From positions 186,001 to 250,000 of the forward strand of contig JAUKTV010000009.1 in assembly GCA_030549205.1 (NCBI GenBank): a DNA stretch of 64,000 bases, read 5' to 3'. This stretch comes from Apiosordaria backusii. Its lineage: Eukaryota > Ascomycota > Sordariomycetes > Sordariales > Lasiosphaeriaceae. The notes under the pieces are model-generated. The model was not told the origin of the DNA, did not search any database, and was given only the letters and a program-made list of their open reading frames with translations. Shown one piece after another: positions 23,776 through 33,832 of this stretch (the stretch's first letter is position 1; each line of letters opens with the position of its first letter). A program made the translations under genes and the position numbers.

Positions 23776-25406
23776 ATGGCGTCGCTGTACAGGCTCGCCG
23801 GCCGCAGCGCCAAGCGCCTCTGTCAAAGGCCATCACCTTTCATCACCACCCCGGCCTTCCCTGCTACCCGCGCCTTCTCCGCCTCGGCCCTCCGAAGAGG
23901 CGAGGTCTGGGAGGGCACCCGTCTTACCCCTACCAACCCCGACTTTGAGGCCGTGGCCGACCCTTACAAGCACATCATTGGCACCCGCGATGAATCCCCC
24001 TCGAAAGGCCCGCGCAACACCGAGAACTCGGTTGACGACCGCAAGGTTCGCCACTACACAGTCAACTTTGGTCCCCAGCATCCCGCCGCACACGGTGTGT
24101 TGCGTCTGATTTTGGAGTTGTCCGGTGAAGAGATCGTCCGCGCCGATCCTCACGTCGGTCTCCTGCATCGTGGCACCGAGAAGCTTTGCGAGTACAAGAC
24201 CTATCTCCAGGCCTTGCCCTACTTCGACCGTCTCGACTATGTCTCCATGATGACCAACGAGCAGTGCTTCTCGCTGGCTGTCGAGAAGCTGCTTAACGTC
24301 GAGATCCCCGAGCGCGCCAAGTTCATCCGCACCCTGTTCGGCGAGATCACCCGTGTCCTGAACCACTTGATGTCCGTCTTGTCGCACGCCATGGACGTTG
24401 GTGCCCTTACACCTTTCTTGTGGGGTTTCGAAGAGAGAGAAAAGCTCATGGTGAGTTCACACATTGGCATGGCACTGACATATCACTGGGGGGAGGAACT
24501 ATAAAACGCAACGCTTTTGATTTTAAATCCACCGCAAACCTTCCTTGAGACCAGGGACTAATATACATAAACCCCTTAGGAATTCTACGAGCGCGTCTCC
24601 GGCGCTCGTCTCCACGCAGCCTACGTCCGCCCCGGCGGTGTCCACCAAGACATTCCCTTGGGTCTCCTCGACGACATCTACCAATGGGCCACCCAGTTCG
24701 GCGACCGCATCGACGAAACCGAGGAAATGCTCACAGACAACCGCATCTGGATCAACCGTCTCAAGGGCGTCGGCGTCGTCTCGGCCGCCGAGGCCATCAA
24801 CCTCTCCTTCACCGGCGTCATGCTCCGCGGTTCGGGTGTCCCCTTCGACATCCGCAAGTCCCAGCCCTATGACGCCTACGACCAAGTCGAGTTTGACGTC
24901 CCCGTCGGCGTCAACGGTGACTGCTACGACCGCTACCTCTGCCGCATGGAGGAGTTTCGCCAATCTCTGAGAATCATCCACCAGTGCCTCAACAAGATGC
25001 CCGCCGGTCCTGTGAGAGTGGAGGATTACAAGATCTCGCCTCCTCCTAGGACGGCGATGAAGGAGAACATGGAGGCGCTGATTCACCACTTCTTGCTGTA
25101 TACTAAGGGGTATGCCGTGCCGCCGGGGGATACTTACTCTGCGATTGAGGCGCCCAAGGGTGAGATGGCTGTGTATGTTGTCAGTGACGGGAGCGAGAGG
25201 CCGTACCGGGTGCATATCCGTGCTCCCGGTTTTGCTCACTTGGGCGGGTTTGATCACATCTGCAAGGGGCATTTGCTGGCTGATGCGGTGGCGGTGATTG
25301 GTACGATGGATTTGGTGTTTGGTGAGTTTCCCTTTCGTTTATCCCTGTTGAAGGCTGTTCAAAAATGCTAATGAGTGTCAAAACTGTAGGCGAGGTCGAT
25401 CGGTAA
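23776..25406 (+). CDS. NUO49: NADH:ubiquinone oxidoreductase 49 kDa subunit (NDUFS2)
   Basis: Three exons, 23776-24450, 24580-25321 and 25390-25406, with introns of 129 and 68 nt (donors gtgagt, acceptors tag), giving 477 residues, the usual fungal length. The last exon encodes only the end of GEVDR-stop, the invariant C-terminus. The first 40 residues (MASLYRLAGRSAKRLCQRPS ... FSASALRR) are an Arg/Ser/Ala-rich mitochondrial presequence. Core motifs: FGPQHPAAHGVLRL, HVGLLHRGTEKL, FDRLDYVSMM, NHLMS, RPGGVHQDIP and the C-terminal VIGTMDLVFGEVDR. Family knowledge: this matrix-arm subunit forms, with PSST, the pocket binding the ubiquinone head group (the HRGTE-adjacent His and a Tyr in DYVSMM) near cluster N2. 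Start chosen at the ATG just before the presequence. Confident. Confidence 0.97.
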
Positions 25407-26587
25407 ATAAATAGAGAATCGAAGTTCATTTTTCAAACTCAAATCAACGAGAGCGTGTTAGATCCGGTTCGGTTGTTTGCGTTCTTGAAAAAGAAAGGGG
25501 GGTTAGAAATGGGTGGTGTTTGGAACCTGCATCTGATTTTTTTCTTCTTCTCTCGCCTGTTGTTGAAAAGTGGCTAGATAAGAAGAGGAAAGGGAGGAGG
25601 AGGGGAGGGGGGAATGTGTATATTCTTGTTGTTTGAGAAGCCGGTCGTCGTTGTTTCGTCAACGTCGCCTTTTTTTTCTTTTTTTTAGGCCGAAGAAAAA
25701 AGAAATGAAAATACCATGGTCGTGATGAAAGAAAAGAAAACTCAACGCTGAAACTTTTCTGTTGGGTGAGTGTGAGAGGTATAGATGATGTAGAAGGCGG
25801 TGGCGGGGTGGTTGAGGATTGGTGGTGGTGGTGATGCCTCGAGAAAATGCTTTGAGGCAGTCTCTTGTCTCTGTCCACCTGTTGTAGGTGAAGTGGTGAC
25901 CTTTTAGAGCATCCTTTGGGGCCCTGTGGCTGACGATTTGGTATGTATTCGAGAAGGGGGGGGAGCCGTGTAAATAGATTGCATAGGCGTCAAACCGGAG
26001 TTGGAAGGGGTCAGAAAGAATCAGTGAGGTGTGTCGATGATAATTTGAGGCCTTGAGATGGTGTTGATAGGCGTCCCAGATGAAATATAGGGGGTATGGG
26101 TGTGTTTTTTGTATGCCGAGGGACAATGTTTTGAGGCATAAAAGAGAAATGAAGAGGCCTGTTGGATTGTTTCATAGGTCGAGGAATTGGTTTTGTATGC
26201 ATCAAACTGAACTGGGGATGCGTATGTGAACTTTTTGAAGGCGTCCAAAAAAGAAAGGAGAGGCGTGCTGGAAAAAATTTGATGCGTAGCTGGCAGGAAT
26301 GGAGGTGTGTAAACTTTTGTGAGAGGCTCTTTTGATTGTGGTTGTATTACTGTGAGGATAGAGCTGGTTGATGTTTAGGGCGATGGCAGATGCTGATGTA
26401 AATGGGGTTTACATTGCGGACATGGCCGTTTCCCTTCGTTCTCAACTTCCTGGAGTAAGATAAATAGAACGATCAGCATCGAACCTTGGAAAGAGTCTCA
26501 GGGGGGGTATTAACTTACAGTAGATGCTAGTATGCTGTTAAAGGGCAACCCAAAAAGCTCGGTGAGGGTGAAAGAAAGAGTAGCTGC
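25407..26587. other. Convergent 3' region of NUO49 and the Cys/His-rich gene
   Basis: About 1.2 kb. The plus strand is T-rich near 25670-25690 and G-rich between; the repeated gaggcgt/gaggcat-like words at 25850-26250 are degenerate. No gene with coding character was found. Confidence 0.45.
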
Positions 26588-28387
26588 TTAGATCGCAGCC
26601 GAATGCCGCCTCTGAGAGGAAGGGCTGGTGACGGCCCCCAGGAGCTCACCATCGACAACTGCGCTCTCGTCTGTTGCTGCTTCATAGCCCGTGTCTGACT
26701 TGGAGTCTGACCCGTGGGTATACTCAACTACAAGACCCGGGTTGGCATTAACACCACCAATCTCAGTCCCAGATTCAACAGCACTCTGTTCCTGGAGAGC
26801 AGGATGAGAAGACTTCCTCAGGTGACAATCCCTCCAGTCGGGCATGTGAGCCTCCCCGCCGATTGGAATGCCGCAAATGGGTACTCCAATATCATCTGCC
26901 TTATCAGGGTTGTCAAAGCTTGAATAGTCCAATCCCGCGGCATGGTATGGCCCACCAGATCTGGATTTTCGGTGGGACTGAGCATGCTGCTGGCTCCAGG
27001 GGCAGGCACCGATCGGGGTGGTGTTGGTGTATGTGGCCATGGTTGCGAAGGCTGGGTGGGCAACCTGGGGGAGCTGAGGTAGCCGAGGGGGGTACGGGCT
27101 GGGAGAGGCTTGTTGGTAACTGCCAGAGGCAGCGGGGAAGTAGCCCATGGACTGAAGAGGCACGTTGTGAGGCTGAATGTGTTGGAGAGTCATCTGGTTG
27201 GTAAACGGATCGTAGATCCAGCCTTGCTGTGTGATCGGAGTCGGAGGGGGTGCAACAGGAATGTTTTGGGAGGGTTGACCCGGGTACTCGGGTCCGTGGA
27301 TGGTATATTGTCCTTGTTGCTCCGACACGGCAGGTTGACGAGGCAAAGGGTTAGTCTGACTTCGATCCCGGACCCGATCTTTACGATCTTTACCGCCACG
27401 ACGATTGTCATGCGAACTGCGTCGGCTGAAGGCGGGCTGGCTCCTGTTTTGGGCATGTCTTCTTCCCATCCGTCGATGGCCCTGCTCACTGGACTCGGTA
27501 ACGGTGGTGTTAGGGGGGAGTAGGGCCACCGAACTATGAGGCAGCTTGATACTTGGCTTCCGACTCTGTGCCATGCCTCCATCGTGACCCTTGATGTCGA
27601 AACTTCCAAATAACTCATCAATCTCTTTCATGCGACGGGATATGGCCTCCTCTTCATTCTCAACGTCACTCCTGTGACGCCTTGCCTCGTCATCCTGGCC
27701 ATGAAATGCCTTCTCTTGCTCCCTCCACCACTGAACTAGCTTCCAATCATCAGCTGTCAACTCCTCGTCAGGGATTAGAGGTTTAAAGGGCGCAAAAATG
27801 GCCCGGCAGTTGCACTTCCCCGCCTCGTGAAGAGCACGGTGATCCGCCCGCCACTCCCCTGCGTACAGACTCTTGAGGCGGAGCTGAACATGGGATTCCC
27901 CTTCAGTGGTGATGATCTCATTGTAGAGGGGCGGGGCAGAACCGCCTTGGGCTATGTTAGTGCTGGTAGTCGCCTTCTCTTTCTGTTTGCCTTTCGCCCT
28001 CTCTGTCACGTCAGCTCTCACTGCTCCGCCCGAGGATGTGCCCACAGCAGAACCGTCTGTAATGGTCAGGGGAACATTCTTCGTCTCCTTGGGGTCAACC
28101 ATGTCTCCCCCACTAACCTGTGGAGTGTTCAGCACTCCGTGGAAAACAACTTCGCAGCCACAAGCTCCGCGTGTGTGCAGCCAGCGGTGCTCCCATTCCC
28201 GAACGAGAACCCAGCGAGAGTGCAGCGCACGCTCGCAAGCCGTGCACATAGTTTCGGCGTAAGTTGGCTTATCTGGGCGTTTGTCGCAGACGGGAAGGTT
28301 ATGTCCTTCCGTGGTCAGTGGACAAGTACCCAAGACGGGCGGCGAACGGTGTCCGCATTGATACGAGATGAACTCCCGGATACACAT
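26588..28387 (-). CDS. Unknown protein with N-terminal Cys/His-rich (zinc-binding-like) module
   Basis: Single-exon frame of 599 residues. The first 90 residues hold a regular Cys/His pattern: MCIREFISYQCGHRSPP, then CPL, a CDKRPD, CTAC and GACGCE, which looks like a small structural zinc module. MCxxxxxxYxCGH openings recur in fungal proteins of unknown function. After about residue 100 the protein is mostly disordered: a region with W and charged residues (near 195-255), a basic Arg/Ser patch (RRMGRRHAQNRSQ, RRGGKDRKDRVRDRS), then a Pro/Gln/Tyr-rich stretch and an acidic tail. I do not recognise the family. A role in nucleic-acid or ubiquitin biology would be speculation. 1.6 kb without genes lies upstream. 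Confidence 0.75.
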   Translation of the reverse strand: MCIREFISYQCGHRSPPVLGTCPLTTEGHNLPVCDKRPDKPTYAETMCTACERALHSRWVLVREWEHRWLHTRGACGCEVVFHGVLNTPQVSGGDMVDPKETKNVPLTITDGSAVGTSSGGAVRADVTERAKGKQKEKATTSTNIAQGGSAPPLYNEIITTEGESHVQLRLKSLYAGEWRADHRALHEAGKCNCRAIFAPFKPLIPDEELTADDWKLVQWWREQEKAFHGQDDEARRHRSDVENEEEAISRRMKEIDELFGSFDIKGHDGGMAQSRKPSIKLPHSSVALLPPNTTVTESSEQGHRRMGRRHAQNRSQPAFSRRSSHDNRRGGKDRKDRVRDRSQTNPLPRQPAVSEQQGQYTIHGPEYPGQPSQNIPVAPPPTPITQQGWIYDPFTNQMTLQHIQPHNVPLQSMGYFPAASGSYQQASPSPYPPRLPQLPQVAHPAFATMATYTNTTPIGACPWSQQHAQSHRKSRSGGPYHAAGLDYSSFDNPDKADDIGVPICGIPIGGEAHMPDWRDCHLRKSSHPALQEQSAVESGTEIGGVNANPGLVVEYTHGSDSKSDTGYEAATDESAVVDGELLGAVTSPSSQRRHSAAI

Positions 28388-29968
28388 TGTGTATTAACAC
28401 CCAGGGTTGATTGGTGGGAGGTCTTGAAGTTAAGGCTGCTATTGCCGTTGATTGTCTCAGGGATAGTTAGGCACTCTCCCTTTCTGTGGTCTGTAGCTTA
28501 GGCTCCTGATCTGATCTTGAGAGCCTAGAAGAGAAACTGCCGTCGATGGACGAGAGTGAGAGATGAATTTGTCGGGCTGGCTCGATAATGGCTGTCAACA
28601 CCAAGTTGTGACGCCGCCGAAACAAAGTTTGGCCGTGATGATGTTTGTTGTGCTAGGTTCTGCAAGAAAAGCGGTAGGCTTCCTTGAGCCACGTTGGCAC
28701 CTGTGGGACAGATAGCGCTAGGTGATCGGAAGCAGGGGAAATACGATCAATCCATATGATCGGAGAGGTTTAGCTCTGGCTGACTAGATAATCAATCAGA
28801 AAGCGTCTATGTGTTGGCTGACGAAACCCCCCGTGGTCTGAAAGTATGCTCGTGTTATCCGAATTGAGGTGAGTGGTTAAAGAAGAGAAAATAGGAAAAA
28901 GGGTTCGATGTCTGATAAGAAGAGAGATATTCGATAGTTGATATGATATGAAAAGATGCTCAAGTTCGAGAGTCGTGGTATGGAGAAACCCAAGCTCTCA
29001 GTAGTCGGCTTTCAGATGCTCAGTTTCAGTCGCCGAGATCAAACTTCCAGCTTGCTTGAGTCTGGTGAATTGAGAATGAAGGCGTTTTGAAGGCCGAGAG
29101 AAGATAAATAAAAACGGAGCAGCCTGAGGAACAAGGCCCAGTGTGTCAAAGAAAGGAAAACCTAGTTTGGTCTGCCTGTAATCGGGGACCGAGTGAAATA
29201 ACGGCCGAGGCAAGAATAGTCCGAGAGGTGACAATGTATTTGCGGCCCAATGTCTACAGCTTCTCGTCTAGGGCGAACACTGTGCTTGTCTGCTTGTCGA
29301 TGGGGTTAAGTTGCCTGTCGTGAAAGAGCCGCTCCTCGAGATGAGGTGAGTGGCCGAGAATAAACTTGGTGTATCGAGAGAAAGATTGTTCAGGTTTAGA
29401 AGTTTGCAAGATTATGTATGGAGGAACTGATTCCCGGGGGACCGTAAGTGAAGGTTTGAGGTCTCGCGAGAAAGAAAGTGAAGCTGGGGGATGTGTGAAA
29501 GAAAAGAGATTGCCAATGACCAAGAGTATGGCCTGGTCCCGGGGAGGAACAGGCTGCCACCAGACAGGACTGGGTGAATATTTTGTATTCGGGGTTCTGG
29601 GTAAAGGTTAATTAATGTATTGGGAAAGTAGGGGAGGATATCGGGCAGTCATTTATAGTGAAAGAAAAATCAATATCGAGAACATGAAAAGGAGGAACGA
29701 CCAGGGGGCAAGAACGACCACGATGGGCAGGCACACGAATCGTCCCATCTTCGTTATTTCACTTCTATTGATCACTTGAAAGTTCATATCAGCAATTAAC
29801 TATACGGACCCTACTTTAAAGGCTTCCATCCCATCATAGCAAGGACTCACCCCATTACGATCTAGGCGCGTGAGACTGAATGACCTATTATAGTACATAT
29901 TCAACATAATTGTACAACGGAGCTCGGCTGTCCCCGTGGTTGGGGAGCGGGGTATCGGAGTGAGTCCT
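28388..29968. other. Intergenic region upstream of the Cys/His-rich gene
   Basis: Contains the promoter side of the minus-strand gene ending at 26588 and the 3' side of COQ6. It is rich in GA-type words (gagaaag, gaaagaa). No coding region or RNA gene is recognised. Confidence 0.5.
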
Positions 29969-31501
29969 TTAAAAGACCTTGATCCCATTCCCAGCTGCCT
30001 GGTTCATGACGAAGGTTTTGAGCGGCCCGAGGGCGTTGACTGCACTCAGACCCAACGATCTCAAGGGCACCAGAGGTCCGCTACCAAAGGAGTACAGCTT
30101 GTGGAGCTTATCACAGACTCCGAGAAGGACGTGATTGGCGGCATATCGCTCAGAAACGTATGATTCTAACGACATACCCACACCGATATCCTGCCCATGT
30201 GTGACAGCGTACTCGATGGTCTTCGCCAGACTCTGCACGTCGCCCTGTCCTTGGTTCAGACCTTGACCGGCAAGTGGGTGAATAGTGTGAGCAGCGTCAC
30301 CGACCAGAGCCACGCGCTCTGCAACATAGGTATCCGCATGTCGTAGCTTCAAGGGAAATGAAGCAACTGTGCCTTCTTGTACAGCCGTGACGACTTGGGG
30401 AACCGCGCGGTGGTCAACCGGAGTGTGGTCCATCCTCCATGAGTATTCCTCATCCTGGCCGGAGGTCTGAGTGTGCATGTATTCCAGGTCAACTGTACTT
30501 AACCTGAATGCAGCGTTGACCATGGCTGTGAAATCCTTGGGTGAGAGACTTTTGAGAAGGGCCGCGTTGCTCGGCGTGGTGGACCAAACCAATGTCGAGT
30601 GGTTGCCAGGCATAGGCAACATGGCAACCGGGCCCGTCGGTAGGAACCTTTGGTAAGCAATCTTGGTGAACTCACCACCCCAACCCTCACCTTCCAATTC
30701 CACGGTCGCTACAACACCATGACGGTTGTAGTCCCAACCTCTAGCCTCGATACCGGCAAAGGACCTCACAGGACTATTCGCTCCATCCGCTCCGACAAGA
30801 AGTCTGGCAGAGAGTTGCTTGCCGCCAGAAAGTTGCACGACTGGCCACTCGCGTAAATCTAGCTCTTCCGTTTCCTCGCCATATGTTATAGTTTCCACTC
30901 TCGCATTATCAAAGGTAGCCACACCGCCCAGCTCCTCCAATCGCTTCAGCAAGCCAGACGTCAGGTTCAAGTTTTCCGTCATATAGGCAATTGTTGTCCC
31001 AGTATTTGGGGCCGCACCCGCCCAATCGAATTCGATCCGCGCACCAGACACTCCATCCCAAACCTGCATTTCTTGATACGGCTGCACCCGCTCACGGGCC
31101 ATGTGCTCCCACGCTCCAATGTGTTCCAGAAATTTCACCGACGAGGGCGTGAGAGAACTACATCGGTTCGAGAATTTAGTTGGTGGGAGGCTCCATGATC
31201 TGATTTTGGAGAGGTCTTGCGCTTCGACGAGGGCAACTCGGAGATGCGAGGTGTTGGGGTTTGCGCCTAGGGGTCAATTGTCAGTATTGCAGTTCGGATA
31301 GATAGCAATATATACGGTAGCCAGGAACTCACGCAAAGCCGTCAATAGACTGAGACCAGCCGGACCTCCACCAACACACACTACATCGTAGATATCTGGC
31401 CGAGGAGGGGCGCTCGAGTAGTTGCGCCGGAGCTGCTGCCGAGCGCTCCGAGTGCAGCCTCGACATACGAATGCCGCCCGGTTTCTGAGGATTGCTTCCA
31501 T
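29969..31501 (-). CDS. COQ6: Coq6, ubiquinone-biosynthesis flavin monooxygenase
   Basis: Two exons, 31501-31333 and 31266-29969, across a 66 nt intron (donor gtgagt, acceptor tag), giving 488 residues. The start MEAILRNRAAFVCRG begins an Arg-rich, acid-poor presequence to about residue 33; an upstream ATG at 31549 would add 16 residues. FAD Rossmann motif: DVVCVGGGPAGLSLL (about 38-52). Later motifs are LLVGADGANSPVR and the second FAD motif VALVGDAAHTIHPLAGQGLNQG, diagnostic of the UbiH/COQ6 family. Family knowledge: Coq6 performs C5-hydroxylation of the ubiquinone ring on the matrix side of the inner membrane, with electrons from ferredoxin and its reductase, within the CoQ synthome. Length and motifs are complete. 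Confidence 0.95.
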
Positions 31502-32094
31502 GTTTCCCTTGGAGACCCAGGTGCGGACCAGCACCGAATTGGGCTTCAATATCGTTCAACTGCTTCAACAAGCAAGGTGGGATGAAGTTGCGATCAAGGG
31601 TTCAAGCTCCACTTTGTGACATGATGATTGAGTTTAGTATCCAACCCTAACCCTGACATCACCTTTCATGCGTTTATGTAAATCACCTCAGAATTTCGAC
31701 CATGGCAATGACTTTGCGGAGTTATCAAATTTCAAGCTTCTAATTAAGACTCTTACTTCTAACCGGTTGTAACACCTCAGTTTAATTGCAACCATGTACT
31801 CAGTTGGTGACTGGTGGCCCGGCATCAATGGTGTGTTTCACATCATCACCCGTCCGCAGCGTCCCTTGGTTCCTATTGCCTGATCCTCCGTTATAAGCCC
31901 GCCAATTCTCATGCACAACGGCCAAACCACAATCCTGAGAACTTTCCCTTATACCAAACATACAAATCTGTATAGAGATTTCATCCTTTAAAGACTAGAT
32001 CCAGAGGTGCAGCAGGCTGTCACTCCACAACTCATTGACCACAGGACGCGCTCACATCTCTCACTTCCTCAACAGCTTTGAACAACTCACCAAA
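31502..32094. promoter_or_regulatory. Divergent region between COQ6 and the DUF7053-like gene
   Basis: 593 bp between opposed start codons; presumed promoters for both. No specific motif is assigned. Confidence 0.4.
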
Positions 32095-32679
32095 ATGTCA
32101 TGTAAGCGCCCTCTATCACCCTTTTTCTCACGTATAATTCTAACACAATTTAGTCTTAACCACCACAACAACCCTCTCCCACACCTCCCCCCTTCCCCGG
32201 GCACCACCTTCCCCCTCGCCCTCTCCATGCTCTCCGACTACGAATTCTTCCTCTCCTGCGACCCCGTCCTCGATTCCTTCACCTCCCTCCCCCCAAATCC
32301 CTCCCCAGACCTCCCCCCAAACATCACTTCCCAAATCCGGACCGATGCCCACCAGCAACAAGGAATATCTTACACCGTCATCGACATCGTGCACACCACC
32401 ATCTGGGATAGCAAGGTAGTCAGCACATACGAGTTCATCGACATCACGAACGGCGTGTTTGTGCGGATTAAGTCGCCGATGGGGATCGTGATGGATACGG
32501 TGTGGCAGGTTAGAGAGAGAAAGGATGGGGGGTGGGACCTCGTGGAGGACTTGGAGATACGGTGTAATCGGTTGCTGGTGGGGGTGGTGAAGGGGCAGTG
32601 TGAGGAGGGGTGGGGGAAGATTCATGGGAAGATGATTAAGAGGTTGGAGGAGGATATCAAAAAGGCTGAGGGGAAGTGA
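32095..32679 (+). CDS. DUF7053-like protein, reading frame apparently broken
   Basis: From ATG 32095 a typical 52 nt intron follows (32102-32153: donor gtaagc, branch ctaac, acceptor tag). Splicing it gives MSFLTTTTTLSHTSPLPRA, resembling the TTTTPLP-type opening of this fungal family. The rest of the domain, from ALSMLSDYEFFLSCDP through WDSKVVSTYEFIDITNG, RIKSPMGIVMDTVWQV and IRCNRLLVGVVKGQCEEGW to the stop at 32679, lies in another frame, reached only by a one-base shift in the C-rich run near 32185-32200. Unspliced, the two parts join in frame but without the conserved opening. Either one base is missing in the assembly or the gene is damaged. The family is of unknown function with a SRPBCC-like fold pattern (inference). 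Identification of the C-terminal domain is moderate. Confidence 0.6.
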   Translation: MSCKRPLSPFFSRIILTQFSLNHHNNPLPHLPPSPGTTFPLALSMLSDYEFFLSCDPVLDSFTSLPPNPSPDLPPNITSQIRTDAHQQQGISYTVIDIVHTTIWDSKVVSTYEFIDITNGVFVRIKSPMGIVMDTVWQVRERKDGGWDLVEDLEIRCNRLLVGVVKGQCEEGWGKIHGKMIKRLEEDIKKAEGK

Positions 32680-33832
32680 GAGGTAGGCCAGGATGGTTAG
32701 ATGCAACTTTGTTGCAGTTGGAAGGTGTTGATATTTGATGGTTGGAAATCAGGGTGAGAAAGGGGTTAGAGTCTGAGTCAATAGAGGCCAATGGTATCGG
32801 CACATACTACAATTTTTGTAGCTGTAGTGTATATCTACAAAATCTAAACAGCCAACAAGATTTACACGAAATACAATCGCGTGAATCATAGTGAAGCACA
32901 GTAAAGAGACTGCTTGAGAAAGCAAACGAAGCTTCTTCAGAAAGATATGGCTCGTGCACCAAACGGACCACCAGCCCACTTTGAAGCTGTCTGAAACTCC
33001 GTTTTCACAGGCCGTGCTCCCGTTTTCCAAACGGAGACGCTAGGCCCGTTTCAGATAACGCCTAATCTGATCATGTCGGTGAGGCACACCTTCTTAGACG
33101 GAAGTTGCTTCCAGACTCGAAGGTGAACATGTTGTTGTTTTTTGTTTTGTTGACGAGGTGAGTACTGCTTTGTTTTCATTGAGATGTGGGAATGGAATTT
33201 TGGGGTATGAAAAAGGGGTTTGATGAAAAAGTTGTGAAAGAGATGGATGGGATGAAAGAGTTCCGAGATCCAAGCTGAGAGTTGAGCTGCGCCTGAAAGG
33301 GGGCTTACAGCCATGAGAACCTCACGGATTGGCAGCTCTCATCTTTGGAACCCCTGAATTTCCTTCTCATCGCAGTTGGGCATTTTAGTAATGGCGATAT
33401 GGCTAACAATGCTATAGGAAATCGGTTTGGCGCTCTTGACCTTCTCTTGCGAAGGATTGGGCTTCTCAGGGGGACGGCCACACTCCGCCCTCTTCTCCGA
33501 ACGCCAAGGCTGGCTACTCTTGCCTCGCCGACAACATCTTGAAGGGAGTAGAAAGCCTGAGGCTGTTCATGAGGTGGCATCTCTGAGGCTCCGCTTTCGG
33601 TATGTCAACGCCGAGATCCTGTGATTCCATCCCAACGCTGAGGGTCACCCGCCTTGCCGATTCTTTCATCGCTGACCCATCGACAGCCAAGACCCGCTCT
33701 AGAGACTCTGCCATACCGGGCTGTCTTACCAGAGAAGCAGAATCGGCCCATCATCACCACTCCCGCTCATTTTCCTATTGTTGCTCCCTAGGATAAATCG
33801 GCACTCGCACTCCCAGCCCAACAACATCAAAG
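32680..33832. other. Intergenic region upstream of the GCK kinase
   Basis: About 1.15 kb with no convincing gene; the last 500 bp, richer in GC, is probably the kinase promoter and 5' UTR. Confidence 0.45.
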
